This document shows positions 44,264 through 54,224 of a DNA stretch of 64,000 nucleotides, piece after piece. The notes below the pieces were generated by a model. It did no database searches, was not told where the DNA came from, and saw nothing but the letters and a program-made list of their open reading frames with translations. The translations under genes were made by a program, and so were the position numbers. Position 1 is the stretch's first letter; every line of letters begins with the position of its first letter. The DNA comes from Chloroflexota bacterium (GTDB lineage: Bacteria; Chloroflexota; Anaerolineae; Promineifilales; Promineifilaceae): NCBI GenBank assembly GCA_009937635.1, contig JAACFF010000001.1, positions 1 through 64,000 of the forward strand, read 5' to 3'.

Positions 44264-45157
44264 ATGAGCACTGTAACAACGACTAAGAAATCACTCCCTA
44301 GCGCAGCGCGCAGCCGAAGGATAAGCAAAACTATACGCATGATCATTGCTATTGTGATGATCTTCTTTGCCCTATTTCCGGCGGCCTGGGCCGTTTCCGC
44401 TTCACTAAATCCTGTTGGCAATCTGGCCTCACAGACGTTGATCCCCGCAAATGCCAGCCTGAAGAATTACCAGGAGCTCTTAAGTTCGCCAACGCTTAAG
44501 TTTGGCACGTGGATGTGGAATTCGCTCAAAGTTTCCGTAAGCGTTACACTTCTTTCCGTCCTGATCACAACCACGACCGCCTTTGCTTTTTCACGCTTTC
44601 GCTTCTACGGTCGTGGCACTTTGCTCAAGAGCATCCTGCTCATCCAGGTCTTTCCCGCAATCCTGGCCATGGTCGCTATTTTCGCTATCGTGCAGCAACT
44701 AGGTTCCCAAATCCCCTTCTTGGGTCTCAATACGCTCACCGGACTTGGGTTCATCTACCTGGGTGGAGCCATGGGCATCAATATCTGGCTTATGAAGGGT
44801 TTTTTCGACACCGTGCCTATTGACATCGACGAGTCGGCCATGGTCGACGGCGCCACCCACTGGCAAACGTTCTGGATGTTGATCTTCCCCTTGGTGCGGC
44901 CCGTGGTTGTCGTCGTCGCCCTATTAACCTTCATTAGCACGTATGGTGAGTTCCTCCTGGCGCGCGTCTTACTTAAGAGCAATGATAGCTTCACTGTGAT
45001 GGTTGGTCTTTACCAATTGCAAGCACAACAATTTGCCACAAATTGGGGCGTCTTTTGTGCAGGAGCTGTAATTGCTGCTATTCCAATTGTGGTTCTCTAT
45101 CTGTTCTTACAAGATTACATCGTTGGTGGCTTGACTACGGGGGCTGTGAAGGGATAG
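44264..45157 (+). CDS. sugar ABC transporter permease, MalG type
   Basis: The 297-residue permease has six membrane helices and the EAA loop as DESAMVDGATHWQTFWMLIFP. It pairs with the MalF-type subunit to form the channel. GGAGGAGG inside the end of the upstream gene serves as its ribosome binding site, and only one base separates the two genes, so they are translationally coupled. No ATP-binding subunit gene is in the window; a shared MsmK/MalK-type ATPase elsewhere in the genome must energise the system. Confidence 0.93.
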   Translation: MSTVTTTKKSLPSAARSRRISKTIRMIIAIVMIFFALFPAAWAVSASLNPVGNLASQTLIPANASLKNYQELLSSPTLKFGTWMWNSLKVSVSVTLLSVLITTTTAFAFSRFRFYGRGTLLKSILLIQVFPAILAMVAIFAIVQQLGSQIPFLGLNTLTGLGFIYLGGAMGINIWLMKGFFDTVPIDIDESAMVDGATHWQTFWMLIFPLVRPVVVVVALLTFISTYGEFLLARVLLKSNDSFTVMVGLYQLQAQQFATNWGVFCAGAVIAAIPIVVLYLFLQDYIVGGLTTGAVKG

Positions 45158-45248
45158 GTGACAGGTATCAGTTGTCTGTAATCAGTTTTCAGTGATTAGA
45201 AGATTGCTGGGCGCTGGTGGCAGATAGTTTGTAATTTGGTTTATTGCT

Positions 45249-45276
45249 AAGGGGGTACGCGTTGTGCCCCTTTTTT
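45249..45276 (+). terminator. intrinsic terminator after the importer permeases
   Basis: AAGGGG at 45249-45254 pairs with CCCCTT at 45267-45272 and is followed by a run of T's. It ends the binding-protein/permease operon 92 bases after the MalG-type stop. The spacer before it holds TCAGT-rich degenerate repeats (45156-45199). Confidence 0.75.
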
Positions 45277-45370
45277 GTTGGTTGGTACGTGCCGGGTGCC
45301 AGGCATTTCTTGCCAAGAATATCGCACCCTGCAATGTAGCAAAATGCCTAGCACCTCAAGAGGAATAGTG

Positions 45371-47104
45371 ATGATAAAGCGGGTTTATTCTCACGCTGTC
45401 GTTCCAAGCTTACTGACTATTTTTATTCTAGCCGCTTGCGTTGGTGAAGAGAGGGGAGCCGATCAAACTCCTGCACCGACAACGGCCGTCCCTGAGCCGA
45501 CAACCGAACCGATTTCGCCGCCAATTGTTGCACCGGACTCTCTCTACAAAGGAACGTTGGGCATACCCTGGTGGAACGACGTCGTGTTCTATGAAGTCTT
45601 TGTACGCAGTTTCAGCGACAGCGACGGGGACGGCGTCGGGGATATCAATGGTTTGATCGAAAAACTTGATTATCTCAACGATGGCAACCCAAATACAACG
45701 GATGACCTGGGAGTAACCGGACTGTGGCTGATGCCAATCATGGAATCCCCCAGCTACCATGGATATGACGTAGTCGATTACTTCAAAGTGGATGAAGAAT
45801 ACGGCACGGGAGAGGATTTCCGGCGTTTGATCGAAGAAGCACAAAGCCGCGGTATACGTGTCATCGTTGACCTGGTCACCAACCATACCTCAAGCGAGCA
45901 CCCCTGGTTTGAAGCATCGCGCAATCCTGATTCTGAAAAGAGAGCTTGGTACGTATGGGAGGATGAGGACCCGGGCTACCGTGGTCCGCAAGGGCAACAG
46001 GTGTGGCATCAAACACCTGAGGGCTATTACTATGCCCTTTTTTGGGATGGCATGCCCGACTTGAACTATGAAAACCCGGAAGTGACGGAGGCTATACAGG
46101 AGGCTGCGCGTTATTGGTTAGAAGATATGGGGGTTGATGGTTTCCGGCTGGATGCGATCAAACACATCGTCGAAAACGGACAACTGCAAGAGAACACGCA
46201 GGGCACGCACGAGTGGTTGAAAGGTTTCTACACTTTTTACAAAGATGTGAATCCCAATGCCTTGGCCGTGGGTGAGGCGTGGACCGGCACGCAGCAAGTG
46301 CTCAAATATACGGGCGACGAGGTGGACATCGCCTTTCAATTTGACCTGGCGCAGGCGGTTTTGAACAGCGCTGACAACGGACTGGCGCCCATGGTAGGCA
46401 AGGAACAGAAGACTGTCGTAGAGAGCTTTCCTCCAGGGCAGTATGCTACTTTCTTGACCAATCACGACCAGAACCGGGTGATGTCGCGCCTGGGTGGGGA
46501 TGAAAACAAGGCAAAAGTGGCGGCAACCTGGTTGTTGACATCACCTGGCGTGCCCTTTGTTTATTATGGCGAAGAGATTGGTATGATGGGCACAAAGCCG
46601 GACGAAGATATAAGACGGCCGATGCAGTGGCGCCACGATGATGGGCTAAGTGTAGGCTTCACTGAGGGACGGCCGTGGCGGTATCCGGCTGAAGATTATG
46701 AGGAACGCAGCGTAGCCCATCAAACGGATGATGCCGGCTCGCTGCTGAGCCACTACCGATCGCTTATTCATTTGCGCAATGATCATGAAGCGCTGCGCGT
46801 AGGGCAATGGACACCCGTGGAGACGGACTCTAGCGATGTATATGCCTATCTGCGCACCACCGAAGAAGAAGCGCTTCTTGTGCTGATTAACTTTTCCGAG
46901 GATGCGGTGGACGATTATGGGCTTTCGTTATTGGAAGGTCCATTGAGTGAAGATCTTACACCTCGAATGTTATTCGGAACGGCCGATCCCGCACTGATGA
47001 GCGTCAATGAGATTGGTGGTTTTGATTCCTACCAACCTATAGATACGCTGCCACCCCAGAGCAGCTTTGTATTCGAATTGGTTTCCTCAGGAGAGGCTGG
47101 ATAG
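45371..47104 (+). CDS. secreted GH13 alpha-amylase-family lipoprotein
   Basis: The 577-residue exported enzyme has a lipobox at ILAAC and a Pro/Thr linker before the (beta/alpha)8 barrel. GH13 regions are clear: VDLVTNHTS (region I), GFRLDAIKH with the nucleophile Asp (II), VGEAW with the acid/base Glu (III) and FLTNHDQNR with the third Asp (IV). A calcium-type loop, SFSDSDGDGVGDINGL, lies near the start of the barrel. It should cleave alpha-glucans or maltodextrins at the cell surface and feed the importer. ATG 45371 (MIKRVYSH) has AGAGGA upstream; the longer frame lacks a ribosome binding site. The 280 bases after it (47105-47384) hold nothing I can name. Confidence 0.9.
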   Translation: MIKRVYSHAVVPSLLTIFILAACVGEERGADQTPAPTTAVPEPTTEPISPPIVAPDSLYKGTLGIPWWNDVVFYEVFVRSFSDSDGDGVGDINGLIEKLDYLNDGNPNTTDDLGVTGLWLMPIMESPSYHGYDVVDYFKVDEEYGTGEDFRRLIEEAQSRGIRVIVDLVTNHTSSEHPWFEASRNPDSEKRAWYVWEDEDPGYRGPQGQQVWHQTPEGYYYALFWDGMPDLNYENPEVTEAIQEAARYWLEDMGVDGFRLDAIKHIVENGQLQENTQGTHEWLKGFYTFYKDVNPNALAVGEAWTGTQQVLKYTGDEVDIAFQFDLAQAVLNSADNGLAPMVGKEQKTVVESFPPGQYATFLTNHDQNRVMSRLGGDENKAKVAATWLLTSPGVPFVYYGEEIGMMGTKPDEDIRRPMQWRHDDGLSVGFTEGRPWRYPAEDYEERSVAHQTDDAGSLLSHYRSLIHLRNDHEALRVGQWTPVETDSSDVYAYLRTTEEEALLVLINFSEDAVDDYGLSLLEGPLSEDLTPRMLFGTADPALMSVNEIGGFDSYQPIDTLPPQSSFVFELVSSGEAG

Positions 47105-47384
47105 CAAAAGCAGATCGAGATCGCCGGTTCCAACTTGCTTACGACAGGAGCATCGGCTGTTATCAACGGAATTTAGCTTGTGCCTCTAAAGTCGCCTAAC
47201 AACCACACAATCACCAATCATCTTTCCCGATCTTGTCGCAAAAGCATGATGCTGTTGGGCGCATTGGCGCTTGAAGGATTATAAAATCGGCGCCGGCGAA
47301 TATTATCAAGCAATTTGGCTTGCGAATTTCTACCATACCTGTTGGGCTTGCCTATTTCAAAATACGTAATAGGCTATACGCTCT

Positions 47385-49481
47385 ATGGGCACGAAGGGCA
47401 ATCGGTTGAGCAAATTAACTGGCCCGCTGGCAGTGTTGCTGTTGGCAGCATTTCTGCGCCTGTTCCGCTTGGCAAGCGTCCCTTTTGGCTGGCACCCTGA
47501 CGAAGCGACGAAGGCGCTCCTGGCGCGTGGGGTTCTTGCTGGTGAGTATTTCCCCGCCTTTTTTTCGGCCTTTACTGGCCGGGAAGCATTGTTTGTCTAC
47601 CTGGAGGCGCTGCTCTTCTTCTTTCTGGGCGAGGGTATTTTCACCGGGCGTTTGCTTTCAGCCTTTGTGGGTATCCTCACCGTGGCCTTGACCTATGCCA
47701 CCGGTCGCGAACTGTTCAAACGGCGTGTAGGTTTACTGGCCACGGCTTTGCTGGCCGTTTCACTTTGGCACGTCATCGCCAGCCGCAATGGGTACCGGGC
47801 GGTGATCCAGCCTTTGATACAATTGCCGGTGATCCTCCTGTTATTTCGCGGATTGAGGCAAACCAGAATAGAGAAGGCAGATGGTTCTCGAGGTCGTTTT
47901 TACCTGCGCTCTTCCACATTCAATTTCATCATGGCTGGCGTTTTTCTGGGGATGACGCAATATACTTATACGGCCGTGCGTCTTTTTCCTTTCCTGGTGG
48001 CGATCATCGTTGTGCTGGCCTGGATTTTCGACCGCCCACGTGTTAATGGCAACCTGGGTAACCTGGCCCTAATGGGGCTGGTGGCCTTCCTTCTGTTTCT
48101 GCCCCTGGGTTATTATTTCTGGCAAAACCCACTCGACTTTTACGGCCGTGCATCCCAGATTTCCGTCTTCTCCCCGGAATGGGCAGAAGGGGACGCGGGC
48201 GCACGACTGATGCAAAGTGTGCGCGAAACGGCGCGCATGTGGACCGTATGGGGGGATATCAATTTTCGCTTCAATATTTCCGGGCGACCGGTTTTTACTC
48301 CGCTAGAAGGCTTGCTATTTCTCTCAGGTATAGTGCTGACGCTCTGGCGCGCCATGCGTCATGACGGTCTACAGCGAGTTGCTTATTTATCTTTGTTAAT
48401 CTGGCTGGGTGTGATGCTGCTGCCGATGGTGTTGTCGGCGGAGTCGCTGCCTTATTACCAACGGGCCATCGGTGTGCTGCCGGCTATTTATGTGCTGCCG
48501 GCGATTGCGCTGGATGCGGCTATTTCCTGGTATGACAAACGCACTAACTGGCGGTACCGGCGAGTGGGCACGGCCGTTTTGATCCTTTTTGTAGTCTGGT
48601 TAGCCTTTCAGGCGTTCCAGGACTACTTTAGCGCATGGCACGAAACAGTACGCAATGACGATGATCGTCGCGTGGCCATGGTTTATGTGGCTGATTACCT
48701 CAAGGAAAATGATCCAAACGGAGAACTCTATCTTTCGACGCAATATATGCAGCATCCCACGCTGGCTTTGCTGGCGCCGGAACGATATGATGGCATTCAT
48801 TGGTTTGACGCGCGTCAAAGCTTGCCATTGCCGCCCGAACAAAATGAAGCCATCTACGTATTGCTGGCAGAAAACCAACCACAACCGTGGTTGCTGGCCC
48901 ATGCCGCCGATCTGCAAAAAGTACACACAGGTTTGGATCGCTTTAACCGGCCTGTTTTTGAAGTTTACCATTGGCGAGGGGGCGGTTACCCGCAGCCTGA
49001 AGACAGTGCTCCCGCGGTATGGTCCTGGGAAACGAGCTTTGAAGCCGGAGACATTCAGGGCCTACGCCACGCTATCGAACTACCTGTTGCATTTGGCGAC
49101 GTCATTCAGTTCCTGGGGCATGATCGTAACGCGACGGAGCTCACGCCGGCCGACACATTGGAACTGATCCTGCACTGGCAGTTGTCAAGCAAACCGCAGC
49201 GGCAATACACGATCTTTGCCCACCTCCTCGACAAAGATGGGCGGGTCGTGACTGGATTTGACGCCAATGAATATCCGACTAGCTTCTGGCGTAAAGAAGG
49301 GGGGGAACGGCTAATGAGCTATATGCGGCTGCCGCTTGGTGCTGATCTAGAGCCTGGAGAATACCAGCTTGAGATAGGGGTCTACAACCAGCCAACAGGC
49401 GAAAGGCTGCCCATCATGGAGAGAGGGGAAATGGTGGCGGACCGTCTATTATTGGCCCCTATTTCCGTAGTTGGAGAGTAA
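47385..49481 (+). CDS. GT39/ArnT-like membrane glycosyltransferase
   Basis: The 698-residue protein has an N-terminal GT-C membrane part of about eleven helices. Its first loop holds the acidic motif FGWHPDEATKALLA typical of dolichyl- or undecaprenyl-phosphate-sugar using enzymes. A soluble part (about 400-560) and a C-terminal beta-sandwich (about 565-698, LELILHWQLSSKPQRQYTIF ... GEYQLEIGVYNQPTGERL) follow. It likely transfers a lipid-linked sugar to a protein or glycan outside the membrane. No ribosome binding site is obvious before the ATG. Acceptor and donor are unknown. Confidence 0.85.
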   Translation: MGTKGNRLSKLTGPLAVLLLAAFLRLFRLASVPFGWHPDEATKALLARGVLAGEYFPAFFSAFTGREALFVYLEALLFFFLGEGIFTGRLLSAFVGILTVALTYATGRELFKRRVGLLATALLAVSLWHVIASRNGYRAVIQPLIQLPVILLLFRGLRQTRIEKADGSRGRFYLRSSTFNFIMAGVFLGMTQYTYTAVRLFPFLVAIIVVLAWIFDRPRVNGNLGNLALMGLVAFLLFLPLGYYFWQNPLDFYGRASQISVFSPEWAEGDAGARLMQSVRETARMWTVWGDINFRFNISGRPVFTPLEGLLFLSGIVLTLWRAMRHDGLQRVAYLSLLIWLGVMLLPMVLSAESLPYYQRAIGVLPAIYVLPAIALDAAISWYDKRTNWRYRRVGTAVLILFVVWLAFQAFQDYFSAWHETVRNDDDRRVAMVYVADYLKENDPNGELYLSTQYMQHPTLALLAPERYDGIHWFDARQSLPLPPEQNEAIYVLLAENQPQPWLLAHAADLQKVHTGLDRFNRPVFEVYHWRGGGYPQPEDSAPAVWSWETSFEAGDIQGLRHAIELPVAFGDVIQFLGHDRNATELTPADTLELILHWQLSSKPQRQYTIFAHLLDKDGRVVTGFDANEYPTSFWRKEGGERLMSYMRLPLGADLEPGEYQLEIGVYNQPTGERLPIMERGEMVADRLLLAPISVVGE

Positions 49482-49649
49482 AGTTTTGCTTATCCGAGAT
49501 TTGGTTTCAAACGGGCTGCCGAGATTGGTTTAACCTGTCAGTGGGAGGTGCCCGAAGACGCTTTCATGGCCTTGGAATTGACGCCAGGGTACCTGGACAA
49601 ATGGGTTGGGGTTGTTCATTATCAAGCGGAATTTGGCACTGTTTGATAT

Positions 49650-51008
49650 TTATGGTTGGAATTGGCCCGGATCGGTGGGCTTTTGGTTTGGTGACTGCGG
49701 GATCGAAAAGTAATTTGTCAGGCTGAATTCCGTCACCGGATTGACGATCTGCTGCACCTGGTCGGAGATATCGCCAAAACAGCAGCCAATTCCCAGATTC
49801 CAGATGGCTGCGCCTTTCACCTGCGGATAAGGGGCGTACAGACTGGATGCCCACTGTAAATCGCGCAGCGCCTGGTCGGCATGAGGGATATTGTTGTGTT
49901 CCCAACCCCACTCGGTGATTAGCACGGTCGGTCGGGCGAAGCCTCGTTCGTCGGCGATGCGGAAAAGTTCCAGGAATCGGCCGACTTTGTACGGGTACTG
50001 GTGTGCGATGTTTTCTTCCAGAAAACTGTACTCGTGCAAGGCAATGGCCAGTTGCTCGGGGTTGTCGCCGGCTAACTGGAGGAAGGCCAACATCGAAGGC
50101 GTCTGCCACTGCTCCGGTTCCGGTTCGCCTGATGCCCAGCCGAAGGCGGCCCAGCGGAAGCCGTCGGCCATGGCCAGGCGCGCCGTTTCCAGGGCAAACT
50201 GGCCAAACCACTCGGCTTTTGTGCGATCGGGCTCGTTTAGTGTCTCGATCCAGACCAGGCTGGGATCCAGCTCGGCGGGGAATTTCTCGCGGTGTTCCTG
50301 CCAATGTACCTGGGCAGCCAGGGCTGGCTCAAGTTCATAATGGGGCACTCCGCCCGTGGAACGGTAAACCAGGGTATGGGGGACGCCACTGGTTTTCATC
50401 AGTTCCTGCGCACGGAATAAGGGTTCGGCATTGTCTACTGTCTTGATGAAGAGCGGCACTCCAGCTTGATCAAGACGACCCATCCAATCATCCAGCAGAT
50501 CGCGATCTTCCGGCAACGTTACGTGAAAACCCATCTTGGCAAATGCTAAATCTTGGCCATTGGCTTGCAAATCAGCGCGCACTGCGGCGAAATCCAGCGT
50601 GGGTAAGGGCGCCGGCGTGGGAGGTGGAGGAGGCGTTGCGGTTTGAGATGAGCCCGAGGTTACAGGCAAGAAAATATTGGCGGTAGCGGTGATCCCGCTT
50701 TGAGCTTGCTCGTTCGGCGTTACTGTTGCGGGAGCAGGATAGGAATCCGGTTGAAGTGTTTTCGTGGGCGGGATTTCTTCAGTGGGACCGGGATAAGGCA
50801 ATGAAGTGACAATAGAGGAATTGGCGGGCACGCTTTCTGCCGGGCTGTCCAGGCTATCCGTGGCTGGCACAGGTGCTGAAGCTGTTGAGTTCCCGGAATC
50901 GGCCGTGCTGGTCGTGTCATCAGCGGGAAAACCACGGCAAGCGGCCAACGAAAAGAGGAGAAGGGTGGCTGCCCAAAAGAAAGTGAAATTTTTTGCCAGA
51001 TTACGCAT
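49650..51008 (-). CDS. lipoprotein with glycoside-hydrolase-like TIM barrel
   Basis: The 452-residue exported protein has a lipobox at FSLAAC, a long Ser/Thr/Pro linker (about 27-145) and a barrel domain. Clan GH-A-like catalytic candidates are the Glu in WIETLNEPD (acid/base) and the Glu in LITEWGWE (nucleophile). The family is not assigned by eye; it resembles proteins annotated as cellulase-like or of unknown GH type in Chloroflexota. The substrate is unknown. It is convergent with the glycosyltransferase and divergent from YjbQ. Confidence 0.75.
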   Translation of the reverse strand: MRNLAKNFTFFWAATLLLFSLAACRGFPADDTTSTADSGNSTASAPVPATDSLDSPAESVPANSSIVTSLPYPGPTEEIPPTKTLQPDSYPAPATVTPNEQAQSGITATANIFLPVTSGSSQTATPPPPPTPAPLPTLDFAAVRADLQANGQDLAFAKMGFHVTLPEDRDLLDDWMGRLDQAGVPLFIKTVDNAEPLFRAQELMKTSGVPHTLVYRSTGGVPHYELEPALAAQVHWQEHREKFPAELDPSLVWIETLNEPDRTKAEWFGQFALETARLAMADGFRWAAFGWASGEPEPEQWQTPSMLAFLQLAGDNPEQLAIALHEYSFLEENIAHQYPYKVGRFLELFRIADERGFARPTVLITEWGWEHNNIPHADQALRDLQWASSLYAPYPQVKGAAIWNLGIGCCFGDISDQVQQIVNPVTEFSLTNYFSIPQSPNQKPTDPGQFQP

Positions 51009-51197
51009 ATAAGTTGCTCAGTGACCTGTACTCAGTGGTTTAAGACTGAATATTGATCACTGGTAACAGAAGCGCATCATACGGATGAAGGGCGAAAAGG
51101 TCAATTGTCCCGACCTTGTTCACGGCAAATACTAACGTCCAAGCTTGAGATCGGCTAAACTCAAGGCACAAGAGGCGAAAATGGAGCATAGTGGACG

Positions 51198-51629
51198 ATG
51201 AGTGAATGGATACAAAAAGAGATAGCACTCGCACCAAAACGGCGGGGCTTTCACCTGGTGACCAGGGAAATCGTGGGACAGCTGCCTGAAATCGGCCGTT
51301 TCAAGGTAGGTTTGGCGACACTGTTTATCCAGCATACGTCAGCCTCGCTATCGCTGAATGAGAATGCCGATCCCACGGTGCGTATGGATATGGAATCCTA
51401 CTTCAATAAGGCAGTTCCACAGGATGAGCCCTATTTCGTGCACACTTATGAAGGACCTGACGACATGCCCGCCCATATCAAGGCTGTTCTCCTGGGTAAT
51501 AACGTAACAGTTCCAATCACCAACGGTCGTCTCAATTTGGGCACGTGGCAGGGGATCTATCTCAATGAGCACCGTGATCGAGCCCGTGGACGCAGATTGG
51601 TTGTGACGATGTTTGGCCAACTGGGCTAA
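51198..51629 (+). CDS. YjbQ/UPF0047 family protein
   Basis: The 143-residue protein matches the YjbQ family along its whole length. Conserved stretches are QHTSASLSLNENADP, GPDDMPAHIKAVL and LNLGTWQGIYLNEHR, which carry the metal-binding His and acidic residues. E. coli YjbQ has weak thiamine-phosphate synthase activity, and the physiological role is unsettled. The window also has thiN, 25 kb away, which is not evidence of a link. Its stop abuts the stop of the convergent aminotransferase gene. Confidence 0.92.
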   Translation: MSEWIQKEIALAPKRRGFHLVTREIVGQLPEIGRFKVGLATLFIQHTSASLSLNENADPTVRMDMESYFNKAVPQDEPYFVHTYEGPDDMPAHIKAVLLGNNVTVPITNGRLNLGTWQGIYLNEHRDRARGRRLVVTMFGQLG

Positions 51630-52826
51630 TCAGGCAGACGCGACAACCTTTACATTGATGATGTCATCGCCTGTCACGTTGTGATGTGTCGGCAAGGTCA
51701 AAAGACGACGGGCGATAGTCTCCGCCCCCGGGAAGCTTGCCTGGGTGCCTGGCTTGTAAATGGCCGGCAGGCTCTTTTCGTAGAGGCGACCTACGCCCAT
51801 ACCGGCTGCCCACAATGCTTCGTAAAGCGACTCGCGTTCTTCTTCGCTTGCTGCCAGGAGGGGGTAGCGCAGGAAAATAGGCTCGGCTTTCTCGGCCACG
51901 AAAATGGAGCGCAAGTTGGGAGAACGGCCGAGCGCTTCTTGCAACTTGCGTGCTTTGCGGCGTCGCTGGGCATTGATTGCATCCAGACGGGGCAGCAGCG
52001 CCAGACCCACGCCGGCTTGCATCGCCGTAAGCCCTTGAACGGTGTAGCCCCAGCTACTCTCATGGTTGCCCACGCGGTGCAGACCCATCTTGGTCGCCGC
52101 CCAAAAGCCCCGAGGCTGAAAGGCGAGTTGGAAGGCAGCCTGACGCATCCAAGCTGTCACCGAGACCAGGTTTGAAGGTTCAGGCAAGTGGGTCCATCCA
52201 CTGTCTAAGACGGCTGTGGCTTGGGCGTCGTTGGCTACGGTGATGCCGCCCCCACCAGTAGAAATGGGCTTGCCAGGACCCAGACTAAACAGGCCGAAAT
52301 CTCCACGTGTGCCTACGGGCTGCCCATCCCATCTGGCTCCCATGGCCTGTGCGGCATCCTCAATGACCACAGCGTCTGCCTCATGGGCTAAAGCGATGGT
52401 TTCACCAACTGCTAAGGGGATGCCGAAGGGGTGGACCAGCACGACTGCCAAGGTCTGTTCGCCGACAACGGCTTCCAAACCGTCTGGCTCGTAGCACATG
52501 GTCTCTGGGACGAGATCGACAAATATGGGCTGTAATTCGAGATCGACGACGACGCGAGCAACGGCGGGGCAGGTGTAGGCAGGCATAACGACCTGCGTCC
52601 GTGCCGGTCGCCTAGCCTTCAATCCTTGAAAAAGACAATAGAGGGCGGTGCGGCCAGAGGAAGCTAGGCGGCAAGCGTCTCCGCTGATACCGAAATAGGA
52701 TGCAAGCGCTATGCGGAATTGCTCTAATGTTTCTTTAGAACTACGCAATCCGGCGAGCAAATCGTTTGACGTGATCGGTACGGCCGTAGGCGGCAGGTGG
52801 CTTAGCCGGCGTTTCTTCATAGGCAT
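51630..52826 (-). CDS. DegT/DnrJ/EryC1-family PLP aminotransferase
   Basis: The 398-residue fold-type I PLP enzyme is of the sugar-aminotransferase family. The PLP Lys is in FSLGPGKPISTGGGG, and the cofactor pocket includes ASSGRTALY, YTCPAVARVV and VIEDAAQAMGA. Members transaminate nucleotide-linked keto sugars for surface glycans or antibiotics. The ATG at 52826 overlaps the TGA of the upstream transporter gene as TGATG, so the two are translationally coupled. The TTG at 52829 is less likely. The pairing with an exporter suggests that a small aminated product is made and pumped out, or that the pairing is incidental. Confidence 0.85.
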   Translation of the reverse strand: MPMKKRRLSHLPPTAVPITSNDLLAGLRSSKETLEQFRIALASYFGISGDACRLASSGRTALYCLFQGLKARRPARTQVVMPAYTCPAVARVVVDLELQPIFVDLVPETMCYEPDGLEAVVGEQTLAVVLVHPFGIPLAVGETIALAHEADAVVIEDAAQAMGARWDGQPVGTRGDFGLFSLGPGKPISTGGGGITVANDAQATAVLDSGWTHLPEPSNLVSVTAWMRQAAFQLAFQPRGFWAATKMGLHRVGNHESSWGYTVQGLTAMQAGVGLALLPRLDAINAQRRRKARKLQEALGRSPNLRSIFVAEKAEPIFLRYPLLAASEEERESLYEALWAAGMGVGRLYEKSLPAIYKPGTQASFPGAETIARRLLTLPTHHNVTGDDIINVKVVASA

Positions 52827-54076
52827 CAATTGAGCCTGCGCACTTGGGGCAGGGCAAAATTAAGCGCTATCCCAAACAAAAGGGCCACAATGCCACCCAG
52901 TGTAAGGGCCATCGTCAGTCCCAATGGCACAGCTAATGCGCCAATGACGAGGTTTCCTCCCGTATCTGCCCCGGCGTGCAACATGCTATAGATGCTCATT
53001 ACACGTCCGCGTACGCGATCAGCTGTATTAATCTGTACCAGGGTAATGGCCAAGCTTTGCAAGATGAGCAGCATGAAACCGAGGGCGATCAGAATGAGGC
53101 AGGCTACCCACATGTTTGGGGCGTGGGCGAAGGCGATGACCAGCAAGGAGAGCCCCAAAGCGGACAAAAGTAAATTGCGGCCCCGTTGACCGGTACCCAG
53201 CCGCGCCGATCCCACCGTGCCCAGCACAGATCCCAATGCACCTGCCGCCAGCAATATTCCCAAGCCCACCGAACCAACTTGCATGACTTCCTCAGCATAG
53301 GCGGGCATCAAGCCAAATACGGGATATGCGAGCCCTCCTACAATGGCCATCAAAGCGATGACGCCTAGAATGGCGGGTTGCTTCCATAAGGTAGTAAAGC
53401 CTTCAGACAGCGCAGCGCCGAAAGCTCTCTGTTCATGATCTTGAGCCACATCGGTCACACGTATGAAAGTCAAGGCTATGATAGGAACGAGGTAAGTGAG
53501 CGAGTTGATCATCATCGTGCCGCCAACTCCGATGGCAGCGATCAGAATCCCTCCTATAGCGAAGCCGATCAAGCTGGAAATGTTGAATATAGTGGCATTG
53601 AGGGCCACGGCATTGGCCAGATCACGGCGATCGACAATATCGACAAGAAATGCCCGGCGGGCGGGATGGTCAATGGCCAGTAAAGCGCCAAAGACAAAGT
53701 AGAGTAAAAGAACGTGCCATAGTTGTATACGACCGCTCAAGGCCAGTATACCGAAAACCGCAGCCTGCAAGAAAAGGCCAAACTGGGTGACCATGATCAA
53801 CTTGCGGCGCGGCACGCGGTCTATGAGAACGCCGCCGGCGAGGGAAATGGGCACAACCGGTAGCAAGGCGATAAATCCAACTGCACCCAGCCAGAAGGTG
53901 GAATCGGTGATTTCGTAAATGAGATAGCCTTCGCCGATGACTTGCAGAGACGTGCCTATGGTAGAGATAATCTGCGCCAGCCAGAAGAGGCGGAAGTTGC
54001 GCGATCGAAGGGCAGGTGCAATGATCTCCCAACGACTGATCTCACCGCCGGTCGTCGTATTCTCAGGGGTTAACAC
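52826..54076 (-). CDS. MFS exporter (DHA3/MFS_3 type)
   Basis: The 416-residue transporter has twelve predicted membrane helices. The N-terminal half shows SRNFRLFWLAQIISTIGTSL and the loop motif GGVLIDRVPRRKLI. The second half holds INTADRVRGRVMSIYSMLHAG, typical of the enterobactin-exporter (EntS) group. Substrates of this group are drugs or siderophores. The start is GTG 54076 with no clear ribosome binding site; a later start is possible. It overlaps the aminotransferase gene by one base. Confidence 0.87.
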   Translation of the reverse strand: MLTPENTTTGGEISRWEIIAPALRSRNFRLFWLAQIISTIGTSLQVIGEGYLIYEITDSTFWLGAVGFIALLPVVPISLAGGVLIDRVPRRKLIMVTQFGLFLQAAVFGILALSGRIQLWHVLLLYFVFGALLAIDHPARRAFLVDIVDRRDLANAVALNATIFNISSLIGFAIGGILIAAIGVGGTMMINSLTYLVPIIALTFIRVTDVAQDHEQRAFGAALSEGFTTLWKQPAILGVIALMAIVGGLAYPVFGLMPAYAEEVMQVGSVGLGILLAAGALGSVLGTVGSARLGTGQRGRNLLLSALGLSLLVIAFAHAPNMWVACLILIALGFMLLILQSLAITLVQINTADRVRGRVMSIYSMLHAGADTGGNLVIGALAVPLGLTMALTLGGIVALLFGIALNFALPQVRRLN

Positions 54077-54224
54077 GAAAGAGGGCTCTTGTTTGTCAAA
54101 TGCGATGGAATAGTTGGCAAAGACGTGAAGGGGTCATGCTCACTCTTTATGTTCATCAGCGAGAACAGTTTGAAAAGCTCAGTGAAAGCTTTGCGCCCCA
54201 TATCCATAGCAGTCTCTTAGTAGA

